64,000 nucleotides of DNA from the NCBI GenBank assembly GCA_035447065.1, contig DAOTGJ010000011.1, positions 22,010 through 86,009 on the forward strand. Reading direction: 5' to 3'. A program made the translations under genes and the position numbers. Source of the stretch: CALEMW01 sp035447065. GTDB taxonomy: Bacteria; Krumholzibacteriota; Krumholzibacteriia; LZORAL124-64-63. The notes beneath the pieces are model-generated. The model saw nothing but the letters and a program-made list of their open reading frames with translations. It had not been told where the DNA came from and searched no databases. Position 1 is the stretch's first letter, and each line of letters begins with the position of its first letter. Below are positions 25,525-32,742 of the stretch, one piece after another.

Positions 25525-26138
25525 TGGCGCTCTATCGACGCCTGCGGCTTTGTGGTATACTGATGGGACTGGGACTCGCCCTGACGGCGGGGGCCGGGTG
25601 CATCTTCACGCCCCGCGACCCCGAGCCGCCGGGCCAGTCCGTGGAGTACGTGAACGACTCGGATCCCGGCAACGTGGTCTACAATCTGGAACAGGCCTTG
25701 CTTAACCTGGATCCCGCGGGCTACCAGACCCGGCTGTCGGAGGACTTCCGCTACGAGCCCGACAGCGGCACCCTGGCCAACTATCCCGGCGTGGATTGGG
25801 CCAACTGGGGTTATGAGCAGGAAGTGGCGTTCATCCAGGACTTCCTGGGCAACGTGGACGGCGTGAATCCCAACCTGAACCTGGAGCTCATCGAGGGCGA
25901 TGACTCCGGCGCCGGCACCGAGGCCTTCGTCCGCTACATCTCCGCGGTGACCGTGGAGAGCGGCGGCGGCGAGATCAAGTACCGGGCCACGGTGACGATG
26001 GAGTTCAAGATCGACGGCACGTTCTGGCGGCTGAGCCGCTGGTTCGACGAGCAGGGAGAGACGGATCCCGACACCGGCGCCCTGCTGCCCACGTTGGGGC
26101 AGCGCCGCGGCGCCTTCGCGGCCTCTGGAGGTGGCTGA
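25524..26138 (+). CDS. Predicted lipoprotein, unknown function (paralogue of the next gene)
   Basis: 204 residues with a signal peptide and a weak lipobox 'AGAGC' (Cys26). The mature part has an N-terminal Pro-rich stretch, then 'NVVYNLEQALLNLDPAGYQTR' helices and alternating strands ('YRATVTMEFKIDGTFWRLSRWF'), the layout of an NTF2-like alpha+beta fold. It shares 'GCIFTP', a paired-helix region and a 'YxxxL..xFxF' stretch with the lipoprotein at 26223-26807, so the two look like an old tandem duplication. The ATG overlaps the stop of the barrel gene (TGATG), suggesting they work together at the outer membrane. An extended -10-like TGGTATACT (25553-25561) lies in its signal-peptide codons. 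Confidence 0.6.
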   Translation: MALYRRLRLCGILMGLGLALTAGAGCIFTPRDPEPPGQSVEYVNDSDPGNVVYNLEQALLNLDPAGYQTRLSEDFRYEPDSGTLANYPGVDWANWGYEQEVAFIQDFLGNVDGVNPNLNLELIEGDDSGAGTEAFVRYISAVTVESGGGEIKYRATVTMEFKIDGTFWRLSRWFDEQGETDPDTGALLPTLGQRRGAFAASGGG

Positions 26139-26222
26139 TCGAACGGTTGCTATCCCCGCAATCCCATAACCGCCCAAGATGGACACCGGAGCCCGTGTCG
26201 AGGCTCGAAGGACGGAGGCGCC

Positions 26223-26807
26223 ATGAACGACCGTAAGATTCTCCCCCTGCTGCTGGCCCTGGGACTGCTGGTCCTGGCCCTGAGCGGCTGCATCTTCTCG
26301 CCGGATCCCGACCCGGATCCGACGCCCATCGATCCGCCCGACTACGAGACCGCCCTGACGCCCGAGCTGATGATGGCGAACTTCAAGACGGCTTACGAGG
26401 AGAAGGACATCAACGGCTACCGGGACGAGGTCCTGGACGACCGTTTCCTGTTCTTCTTCCTGGAGGACGAGGATCAGGCCTTCTGGGACAAGACCGAGGA
26501 CCTGGCGTCCATGACCAACCTGTTCAGCGGCGAGGCGCGCACCAACTCGCAGGGCCAGCTCACGCGCGCCATCTCGCAGATCACCATGGACCAGCTCACG
26601 CTGCTGGAGCCCTTCACTGCGTCGGACAACCTGTACTTCCAGGGCATCGACGGCGTGCTGATGGGCCTCTACAAGATCACCATCGTGCTGACGCACCCCG
26701 CGGGCACGATCACGGTGGACTCCAACCAGCGCTTCTACGCGGCGCCGCAGGTGGAGAACGGCGTGACGATCTACAAGCTCATCGGCCAGGAGGACATGCC
26801 CTCCTAG
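26223..26807 (+). CDS. Predicted lipoprotein, unknown function
   Basis: 194 residues with a clear lipoprotein signal: 'LVLALSGC' puts Cys23 after a strong hydrophobic core. A Pro/Asp-rich linker ('PDPDPDPTPIDPP') follows, then an NTF2-like alpha+beta domain ('MMANFKTAYEEKDINGYRD', 'LYKITIVLTHPAGTITVD'). It resembles the preceding lipoprotein in layout and in 'GCIFSP'. The ATG follows ACGGAGGCG. It lies 84 nt after the previous gene and directly before a strong terminator, so it closes this transcription unit. No function can be assigned. Confidence 0.65.
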   Translation: MNDRKILPLLLALGLLVLALSGCIFSPDPDPDPTPIDPPDYETALTPELMMANFKTAYEEKDINGYRDEVLDDRFLFFFLEDEDQAFWDKTEDLASMTNLFSGEARTNSQGQLTRAISQITMDQLTLLEPFTASDNLYFQGIDGVLMGLYKITIVLTHPAGTITVDSNQRFYAAPQVENGVTIYKLIGQEDMPS

Positions 26808-26833
26808 GCCGGAGCCGGCCAAGCAGGACAGGC

Positions 26834-26866
26834 GCGGGGGAAGCCGAGCGGCTTCCCCCGCTTTTT
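26834..26866 (+). terminator. Strong intrinsic terminator
   Basis: A perfect 12-bp stem, GCGGGGGAAGCC (26834-26845) with GGCTTCCCCCGC (26850-26861), has a 4-nt loop and is followed by TTTTT (26862-26866). It ends the transcription unit of the two lipoproteins. Confidence 0.93.
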
Positions 26867-26891
26867 CTTGGCGGCGGCGGGGCCGCGGGGG

Positions 26892-26897
26892 TATCCT
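26892..26897 (+). promoter_or_regulatory. -10 box placed for a leaderless mRNA
   Basis: TATCCT (26892-26897) ends 6 nt before the ATG at 26904. There is no convincing Shine-Dalgarno sequence in between, so transcription would begin at or beside the start codon. Confidence 0.35.
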
Positions 26898-26903
26898 GCG
26901 GCC

Positions 26904-28382
26904 ATGGCAACACGCAAGCGCAAAGCACGCAAAGGCCGCGTCCTGGGGCGCGGCTTCTGGCTCCTGGCCGCGGCCGTTGGCGTGGCCGTGGTGGGCATCG
27001 GCCTGCTCACCTGGTCGCGCACGCCGGACGGGCGCGCAGCGTTGCTGAATCTGGGCGCCGACGCCCTCCAGGACGACGTGGCCGCCGCCGTGGACCTGGC
27101 CCTGGGCGAAGCCCTGCCCGCCTACCGCTCCGGCCCCGCCGTGCCGGACGCCCTGGCCGCCGACGCCGACCCCGCCGCGGACCTGCGCCACGACTGGCCC
27201 CTGGCCGGCGGCGGCCCCATCCGCTGCCGCGTGGTGGAGGGGCCCGAAGGGCTCGCGCCGACCCAGATCCTGGACGATCTGACCTCCCGGGTGGACGCGG
27301 CCGGAGGCGAGGTGCTCTTCGCGGAGCGGCTGCGCCGGCCGGGTCGCGGCGCCCTGCGTGACCCCGAGCGCCAGCTCCTGCGCGTGGACGTGGGCGCGGG
27401 CGGACGTCCCACCCACACCCTGCTGATCCACCCCGCGGGCACCGCGCCGCCCGCCCTGCGCTGGGGCGGCGGCGCCGCGGAGCTGGCGCGGGCCAGCGAC
27501 CTGCTGGGCGACCCGGAGCAGCCCACGGTGGCGATCATCGTGGACGACTGGGGCAACGGCGACACCGACGACACCCGGGCCATGCTGCGCCTGGATGCGC
27601 CGCTGACCCTGAGCGTGCTGCCCAACCTGCGCTACTCGCGTCGTTACGCCCTGGCGGCCACGGACCTGGCGCTGCCGGAGGAGCCGGCGGCCCGCCGCGG
27701 CGCCCAGGCCGAGGCCGGGGAGCAGCGCACCGCCCGCCTGCGGCGCGGGCAGGGCTGCCCGGTGGAGATCGTGCTGGAATCGCGCGAGCGGCGGCGGCGT
27801 CCGCCGGAACGTCGGCGCGAGGTGATGCTGCACCTGCCCATGGAGCCGGGGAATCCGGAGGCCGACCCCGGGCGCAGCCCCCTGCGCGTGGGCATGTCGC
27901 GGGACGAGATCTCCGTCCTGCTGGACGAGGCCCTGCGCAACCTGCCCAACGTGACCGGGGTGAACAACCACATGGGCAGCGCCGCCACCCCGGACCGGCC
28001 CACCATGGACCGGCTCATGGCGGAGCTGCGCGCGCGGGACCTGCTCTTCGTGGACAGCATGACCACCTCGGAGTCGGTGGCCTACGAGGCCGCCGTGGAC
28101 GCCGGCGTGCCGGCCCTGCTCAACCGCCTCTTCCTGGACCAGGTGGAGCGCGACGAGGCGCAGGTGGAGCGGCTGCTGGCGCGGGTGGTGCAGTCGGCGC
28201 GGGCGGTGGGCTCGGCCGTGGGCATCTGCCACCCCTATCCGGAGACCGTGGCCGTGCTGAAGCGGGAGCTGCCCAGGTACAAGGCCCAGGGCGTGCGCTT
28301 CGTGACCGTGTCGGAGCTGTTGGCGCTCAAGGCGGAGCAGGCCGCGGCGGGCGGCGGCGCGGGCGGGGAGGCGTCGCGGTGA
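26904..28382 (+). CDS. Divergent polysaccharide deacetylase (YibQ/DUF610-like)
   Basis: 492 residues: a basic cytoplasmic tail, one membrane anchor (~15-37) and an extracytoplasmic region. The catalytic NodB-like domain begins at 'VAIIVDDWGNGDTDDT', where the DD pair is the metal/base site. It continues through 'MLHLPMEPGNPEA', 'VTGVNNHMGSAAT' and 'FVDSMTTSESVA' to 'AVGICHPYPETV'. These are the hallmarks of the divergent deacetylase family found in Gram-negative envelopes. An unusual Arg/Glu-rich insertion of ~50 residues ('ESRERRRRPPERRREV') interrupts the domain before the metal motif 'HLPMEP'. ATG at 26904; no Shine-Dalgarno is visible and a -10 box sits just upstream. The stop overlaps the next start (GTGA). 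Confidence 0.78.
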   Translation: MATRKRKARKGRVLGRGFWLLAAAVGVAVVGIGLLTWSRTPDGRAALLNLGADALQDDVAAAVDLALGEALPAYRSGPAVPDALAADADPAADLRHDWPLAGGGPIRCRVVEGPEGLAPTQILDDLTSRVDAAGGEVLFAERLRRPGRGALRDPERQLLRVDVGAGGRPTHTLLIHPAGTAPPALRWGGGAAELARASDLLGDPEQPTVAIIVDDWGNGDTDDTRAMLRLDAPLTLSVLPNLRYSRRYALAATDLALPEEPAARRGAQAEAGEQRTARLRRGQGCPVEIVLESRERRRRPPERRREVMLHLPMEPGNPEADPGRSPLRVGMSRDEISVLLDEALRNLPNVTGVNNHMGSAATPDRPTMDRLMAELRARDLLFVDSMTTSESVAYEAAVDAGVPALLNRLFLDQVERDEAQVERLLARVVQSARAVGSAVGICHPYPETVAVLKRELPRYKAQGVRFVTVSELLALKAEQAAAGGGAGGEASR

Positions 28383-29233
28383 GCGTGGTCCATTTCATCC
28401 CGTGCCGAGGCGACGAGCCGCCCGAGCGGATCGGCGCCCTGGCCCTCACGGCGGCCCGGCTGGCCGCTCCGGCGGGCTTCCGGCCCGTCCGACACCTGCT
28501 GGACGCTCCCCTGCGGGCGAGCGCGGCGGCGGCCTTCGCGGCCTGGAGCGGGCCCGTGGCCGCGGCGTGGCCGGAGGATGCGGACGGCCCGGACCTGCTG
28601 GTGGCCGCCCGCGGCTCCCTGCACGCGCGTTCGGGCTGGGAGGGCGTGCTGCACGCCCTGGCCGTACGCGGGGCGTCGCCCGCGGAGCTGTCCGACCTGC
28701 AGCGCGGCGTCCAGCCCCGGGTGGAGCGGGACATCTGCGGCGGCTGCGGCATGTGCGTGACCCTCTGCGGCAACGCCGGCATCAAGCACAACGGGCACGT
28801 GGCGGTGATCCGGCCGGAGAACTGCCTGGCCTGCGGCGACTGCCTGGCGGAATGCTACCTGGAGGCCCTGAAGTTTCCCGTGGGCGGCACCGCGGAGCTG
28901 CTGCGGCGGCTGGGGGAGGCCGCGGCGGCGCGGGTGCGGGGGGCGCGGAGCGTGCTGAGCGTGCTCTTCGCCGTCAAGCCGCCGGTGCGGCGCCTGGACA
29001 CGGGCCCCAACCGCGTGCCTCAGCCCGATCTGGGCGTGCTGGCGGGCACGGACCCCGTGGCGGTGGATGCGGCCGCCTGCGCCCTGGCCGCCGCGGCCTT
29101 CGGCCGGGGGCTGCGCGAGACGAGCGGCTGCCCGGCGGATCCTGAGGCCCTGTTGGAGACCGCGGCGGGCGCCGGGGCGGGCGGGACGGGCCACGAGCTG
29201 GTCGCTCATCGGCCCGAACCACTCGCCGGTTGA
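28379..29233 (+). CDS. Short DUF362-type protein with two [4Fe-4S] motifs
   Basis: 284 residues. Two ferredoxin motifs, 'CGGCGMCVTLC' and 'CLACGDCLAEC', lie near residues ~120-165. Both lack the proline usually found after the last cysteine. After them comes 'GTDPVAVDAAACALA', a signature of the C-terminal part of DUF362 proteins. The N-terminal ~110 residues are much shorter than the usual DUF362 domain and keep only weak similarity ('DLLVAARGSLHARSGWEG'). It is likely an electron-transfer or Fe-S-dependent protein of unknown substrate. It is translationally coupled to the deacetylase, an odd pairing. The secD promoter overlaps its stop codon. Confidence 0.6.
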   Translation: MSVVHFIPCRGDEPPERIGALALTAARLAAPAGFRPVRHLLDAPLRASAAAAFAAWSGPVAAAWPEDADGPDLLVAARGSLHARSGWEGVLHALAVRGASPAELSDLQRGVQPRVERDICGGCGMCVTLCGNAGIKHNGHVAVIRPENCLACGDCLAECYLEALKFPVGGTAELLRRLGEAAAARVRGARSVLSVLFAVKPPVRRLDTGPNRVPQPDLGVLAGTDPVAVDAAACALAAAAFGRGLRETSGCPADPEALLETAAGAGAGGTGHELVAHRPEPLAG

Positions 29234-29258
29234 CTCCGCCGCGGGCAACGTCTATGAT
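29230..29258 (+). promoter_or_regulatory. Strong sigma-70-type promoter for secD-secF
   Basis: TTGACT (29230-29235) and TATGAT (29253-29258) are separated by 17 bp; each differs from consensus at one base. The -35 box overlaps the stop codon of the preceding gene. Predicted start near 29265 gives a leader of about 105 nt. Confidence 0.75.
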
Positions 29259-29273
29259 TTCTGGCGGTTTTGT

Positions 29274-29295
29274 GGGCGAACCGGACGGTTCGCCC
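29274..29295 (+). promoter_or_regulatory. 5'-UTR hairpin in the secDF leader
   Basis: GGGCGAACC (29274-29282) and GGTTCGCCC (29287-29295) form a perfect 9-bp stem with a GGAC loop about 10 nt after the predicted transcription start. It is followed by TTT. It may be an attenuator, a protein-binding site or a 5' protection hairpin. Confidence 0.5.
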
Positions 29296-29369
29296 TTTGG
29301 CCGCTTGGACGACGCGGGGCGGGCCCGCGCCAGCCACCGTTGGCACCGAACCTCTCCGGAGAGGATCCC

Positions 29370-31103
29370 ATGAACCGATCCCTGACCGTCAGGGCCCTGC
29401 TGGTGATCGCCGTTGTCGCCGCGTCCCTGATCGGGCTCTGGCCCACCTACAAGGCGTCGCGCATCACGGACGAGATGCGGGAGGCCGCCCTGACCGATCC
29501 CAAGCTGGCCTCCAAGATCGAATCCTGGGAGACCCGCGCCATCCGCCGTGGCCTGGACCTCGAGGGCGGCATGTACATCGTGCTGGAGATCGACACCGAG
29601 GGCCTCACGCAGGCCCAGGCGTCGGACGCCATGGCGCGCGTCACCGAGATCCTGCGCAACCGCGTGGACCAGTTCGGCGTGAGCGAGCCGGAGATCAAGC
29701 CGCTGGGCAACAAGCGCATCATCGTGCAGCTGCCCGGCCTGGACGATCCGGAGCGCGCGCGCAACCTGATCGGCTCCACGGCCCGCCTGGAGTTCCGCAT
29801 GGTGCGGCCGGTGGACGACGTGCAGATGGTGCTGGACAAGCTGGACGACGCCTTCCGCATCACCGCCGCCGTGGAGACCTCCGCTCCCGCGGAGACGCCG
29901 GCCGCGGACGCCGCCGCCGAGGAGGCCGTCGCCGCCGCGGACGGCGCCGCCGAGACGGTGGATCCCAACGAGACCCTGGCCCTGGACGACCTGCCCGGCC
30001 AGCCCGGAGCGTCCGAGGACCCCCAGCTGGGCGATCCGGAGCGGCCCTTCTCCGGCTACCTCTACGCCGACGCCGCCTTCTCCCAGATGTGGGGCACGCC
30101 CCTGGCCGTGGACGCGGCCTACGTGGCCAAGGTCCAGCAGATGCTGGACGCGCCCGAGATGCGGGTGATGCCGCGCGGCATGGAGTTCCAGCTGGGCATG
30201 GACGACGTGAACGTGGGCGGCGGCACCGTGGTGCGTCCGCTCTACCTGCTGGACAGCAAGGCCGGCCTGACCGGCGAGCGCCTGACCGGAGCCCGCGCCG
30301 CGCCGGACCAGGACCGCCCCGGCAGCTTCGTGGTGACGTTCAACCTGGACCGCCGCGGCGCGCGCGAGTTCAGCCAGCTCACCGCCGAGAACGTGGGCCG
30401 CAACATGGCCATCGCCCTGGACGGCAAGGTGAACTCGGCGCCGCGCATCAACGGCAAGATCCCCGGCGGCGCCGGCGAGATCCAGGGCGGCTTCTCCAGC
30501 GTCGAGGCCAACGACCTGGCCCTGCTGCTGCGCGCGGGCGCCCTGCCCGTGGACGTGAGCATCGAGGAGGAGCGCACCGTGGGCCCGAGCCTGGGCCGCG
30601 ACTCCATCAAGCAGGGCCTGAAGGCCGGTCTGTACGGCCTCATCGTGGTGGTCGTCTTCGTGCTGATCTACTACCAGGCCACCGGCGCCGTGGCGGTGCT
30701 GGCCCTGGCCGTCAACCTGATCATCCTGATGGCGGTGCTGGCGCAGTTCGGGCTGGTGCTCACGCTGCCGGGCATCGCGGGCATCATCCTGACCATCGGC
30801 ATGGCGGTGGACGCCAACGTGCTGATCAACGAGCGCATCCGCGAGGAGCTGGACCGCGGCAAGACGGCCCGCGCCGCCGTGGACTCCGGATACGGCAACG
30901 CCACGCGGACCATCGTGGACGCCAACGTGACCACGCTGATCGCCGCCGCCATCCTCTGGTGGTTCGGCACCGGGCCCATCCAGGGCTTCGCGGTGACCCT
31001 GACCATCGGCATCTTCTCGAGCATGTTCACGGCGCTGGTGCTGACCCGCGTGATCATGGAGGCCGCCACCCGCAACCGGGCTCAGGCCAAGCTGAGCATC
31101 TGA
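29370..31103 (+). CDS. secD: Protein translocase subunit SecD
   Basis: 577-residue membrane protein that uses the proton motive force to help complete Sec-dependent export. One N-terminal membrane helix is followed by a large periplasmic region with the SecD signature 'RRGLDLEGGMYIVLEID'. Five more helices at the C-terminal end carry 'GMAVDANVLINERIREEL', the conserved proton-path region. An Ala/Glu/Asp-rich low-complexity insert sits at residues ~172-215, probably an extended loop in the P1 region. ATG at 29370 follows GGAGAGGA. It is paired with secF 42 nt downstream, the standard arrangement. Confidence 0.95.
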   Translation: MNRSLTVRALLVIAVVAASLIGLWPTYKASRITDEMREAALTDPKLASKIESWETRAIRRGLDLEGGMYIVLEIDTEGLTQAQASDAMARVTEILRNRVDQFGVSEPEIKPLGNKRIIVQLPGLDDPERARNLIGSTARLEFRMVRPVDDVQMVLDKLDDAFRITAAVETSAPAETPAADAAAEEAVAAADGAAETVDPNETLALDDLPGQPGASEDPQLGDPERPFSGYLYADAAFSQMWGTPLAVDAAYVAKVQQMLDAPEMRVMPRGMEFQLGMDDVNVGGGTVVRPLYLLDSKAGLTGERLTGARAAPDQDRPGSFVVTFNLDRRGAREFSQLTAENVGRNMAIALDGKVNSAPRINGKIPGGAGEIQGGFSSVEANDLALLLRAGALPVDVSIEEERTVGPSLGRDSIKQGLKAGLYGLIVVVVFVLIYYQATGAVAVLALAVNLIILMAVLAQFGLVLTLPGIAGIILTIGMAVDANVLINERIREELDRGKTARAAVDSGYGNATRTIVDANVTTLIAAAILWWFGTGPIQGFAVTLTIGIFSSMFTALVLTRVIMEAATRNRAQAKLSI

Positions 31104-31145
31104 CCCGAGCGCGGAGGCCGACGCCTCCAGGAGGACCGAAGAGCC

Positions 31146-32072
31146 ATGAGACTGCTGAAGAACACGAACTTCAAGTTCATCGAAAAATCGCGGGTTGCGT
31201 TCATCCTGTCGGGCCTGCTGATCCTGGGCGGCCTGATCTCGGAGGCCGTGCACGGCGGCCCCGAGCTGAGCATCGACTTCACCGGCGGCACCATCCTGCA
31301 GGTGCAGGTGACGCCCGCGCCCAGCACGCCCGCGGTGCGCGAGGCCCTGGAGGCCGGCGGCTTCCAGGACTTCCAGGTGCAGGACTTCGGGTCCGACTCC
31401 GAGTTCCTCATCACCTTCCGCGAGGTGGAGGGCGGCGACGAGGGCCTGGACACGGCGGAGCGCATGCTCGCGGCCCTGTCCTCCGGGCTGCCCGGCACCC
31501 AGGTGGAGATGCGGCGCGAGGAGTCGGTGGGGCCCAAGATCGGCGACGAGCTGAAGACCGCCGCGGTGAACTCCGTGGTGGCGGCGCTGCTGCTGATCGT
31601 GCTCTACATCACCGTGCGGTTCATCTTCCGCTACGGCATCGCGGCCATCGTGGCCCTGGTGCACGACGTGATCATCACGCTGGGGATCTTCTCCATCCTG
31701 AACAAGGAGATCTCGCTGACGATCATCGCCGCGTTCCTGACCATCATCGGCTACTCGCTGAACGACACCATCGTGGTCTTCGACCGCATCCGCGAGAACA
31801 TGCGGCTGCGGCGCAAGGAGAGCTACGAGGGCGTGGTGAACCGGTCCATCAACGAGACCCTGAGCCGCACCATCGTGACCTCGCTGACCACGCTGTTCGT
31901 GGCGCTGACGCTCTTCATCTGGGGCGGCCCGGTGATCCACGACTTCGCCTTCGCCCTGGTGATGGGCGTGGTCATCGGCACCTACTCGTCCATCTTCGTG
32001 GCGAGCCCGGTGCTGGTGTGGTGGCACAAGCGCCAGGTGACCGACGCCAAGCGGGCCCAGCCCAGCCTGTAG
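31146..32072 (+). CDS. secF: Protein translocase subunit SecF
   Basis: 308-residue partner of SecD. It has an N-terminal helix, the periplasmic motif 'LSIDFTGGTILQVQ', and five C-terminal helices with 'TIIGYSLNDTIVVFDRIREN' and 'TLSRTIVTSLTTLF'. The length is that of typical SecF (~300). ATG follows a GGAGGACCG ribosome site. It ends the secDF operon and is followed by a hairpin at 32100-32127. Confidence 0.95.
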   Translation: MRLLKNTNFKFIEKSRVAFILSGLLILGGLISEAVHGGPELSIDFTGGTILQVQVTPAPSTPAVREALEAGGFQDFQVQDFGSDSEFLITFREVEGGDEGLDTAERMLAALSSGLPGTQVEMRREESVGPKIGDELKTAAVNSVVAALLLIVLYITVRFIFRYGIAAIVALVHDVIITLGIFSILNKEISLTIIAAFLTIIGYSLNDTIVVFDRIRENMRLRRKESYEGVVNRSINETLSRTIVTSLTTLFVALTLFIWGGPVIHDFAFALVMGVVIGTYSSIFVASPVLVWWHKRQVTDAKRAQPSL

Positions 32073-32099
32073 CTGCGTCCCCGCGTCCACGACGCTCTG

Positions 32100-32127
32100 C
32101 GAAGGCGCCCCCAGCGGGGCGCCTTCG
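32100..32127 (+). terminator. Hairpin terminator after secF
   Basis: A perfect 12-bp stem, CGAAGGCGCCCC (32100-32111) with GGGGCGCCTTCG (32116-32127), is closed by a CAGC loop. The following TCGTTG is a poor T-tract, so efficiency is uncertain. Confidence 0.7.
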
Positions 32128-32212
32128 TCGTTGGGGGAACGGGGCGCCGCGGGGCGGTGTACCAGGCCCTCCGGTCCCGCAGACTGGGATACCGCCCGCG
32201 CCGCCCGTCGGG

Positions 32213-32218
32213 TACAAT
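32213..32218 (+). promoter_or_regulatory. -10 box placed for a leaderless mRNA
   Basis: TACAAT (32213-32218) ends 7 nt before the ATG at 32226. It also overlaps the alternative in-frame ATG at 32217. No clear -35 element is visible. Confidence 0.35.
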
Positions 32219-32225
32219 GGAAGGC

Positions 32226-32720
32226 ATGGCGAACGTGAACGCATCCCCCCGCAGGCGGCCGGCGTGGCCGTGGGCGCTGGCCTGGCTGACCGTCCTGCTG
32301 GCGGCCGGCGCTTGGGCGCAGCCCGCGACGGCTCCGGCCACGGCGTCGGATCCGGAATCGGACCTGGCTCCGGAAGCGGCTGCGTGTCTGGAGCGCTTCA
32401 TGGAGGCCTGGGAGGGGGAGGACCACGTGGCCCTGGCGGGCCTGCTGGAGAGCGACGGCGCTGTGGTCTCCCTGGGGCGCGCCGCCCGGCCCGAGAGCCG
32501 CACGAGTCCTGCGCAGGCCCACTACGTCTTCAAGTCGCTCTTCCAGGGCACGGACGATCACGTCCTCAGGCTGGAGAGCGGCTCCATGCACGACGACGCG
32601 GCCACCGCGGTGCTGGAATGGCGCTACCGCCGCGGCGAGTCGCGGCTCCGCGAACGCCTGTTCATCTCCCTGAGCCGCGACGACGGCTGGCGCGTGGATG
32701 CCGTCCGCGCCGGCAGCTGA
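32226..32720 (+). CDS. Small secreted NTF2-like protein, unknown function
   Basis: 164 residues with a twin-basic start and a signal peptide ('WALAWLTVLLAAGAWAQ'). The mature part looks like an NTF2/DUF4783-type fold: a helix 'CLERFMEAWEGEDHVAL', then strands ending 'LFISLSRDDGWRVDAVRAG'. DUF4783 proteins are common in FCB-group bacteria and of unknown role. The start is uncertain: ATG at 32226 is favoured because a TACAAT box ends 7 nt upstream, while the ATG at 32217 overlaps that box. It ends 22 nt before the large sensor kinase. Confidence 0.55.
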   Translation: MANVNASPRRRPAWPWALAWLTVLLAAGAWAQPATAPATASDPESDLAPEAAACLERFMEAWEGEDHVALAGLLESDGAVVSLGRAARPESRTSPAQAHYVFKSLFQGTDDHVLRLESGSMHDDAATAVLEWRYRRGESRLRERLFISLSRDDGWRVDAVRAGS

Positions 32721-32742
32721 CCCCTTCTCGACGAGGAGCTCC

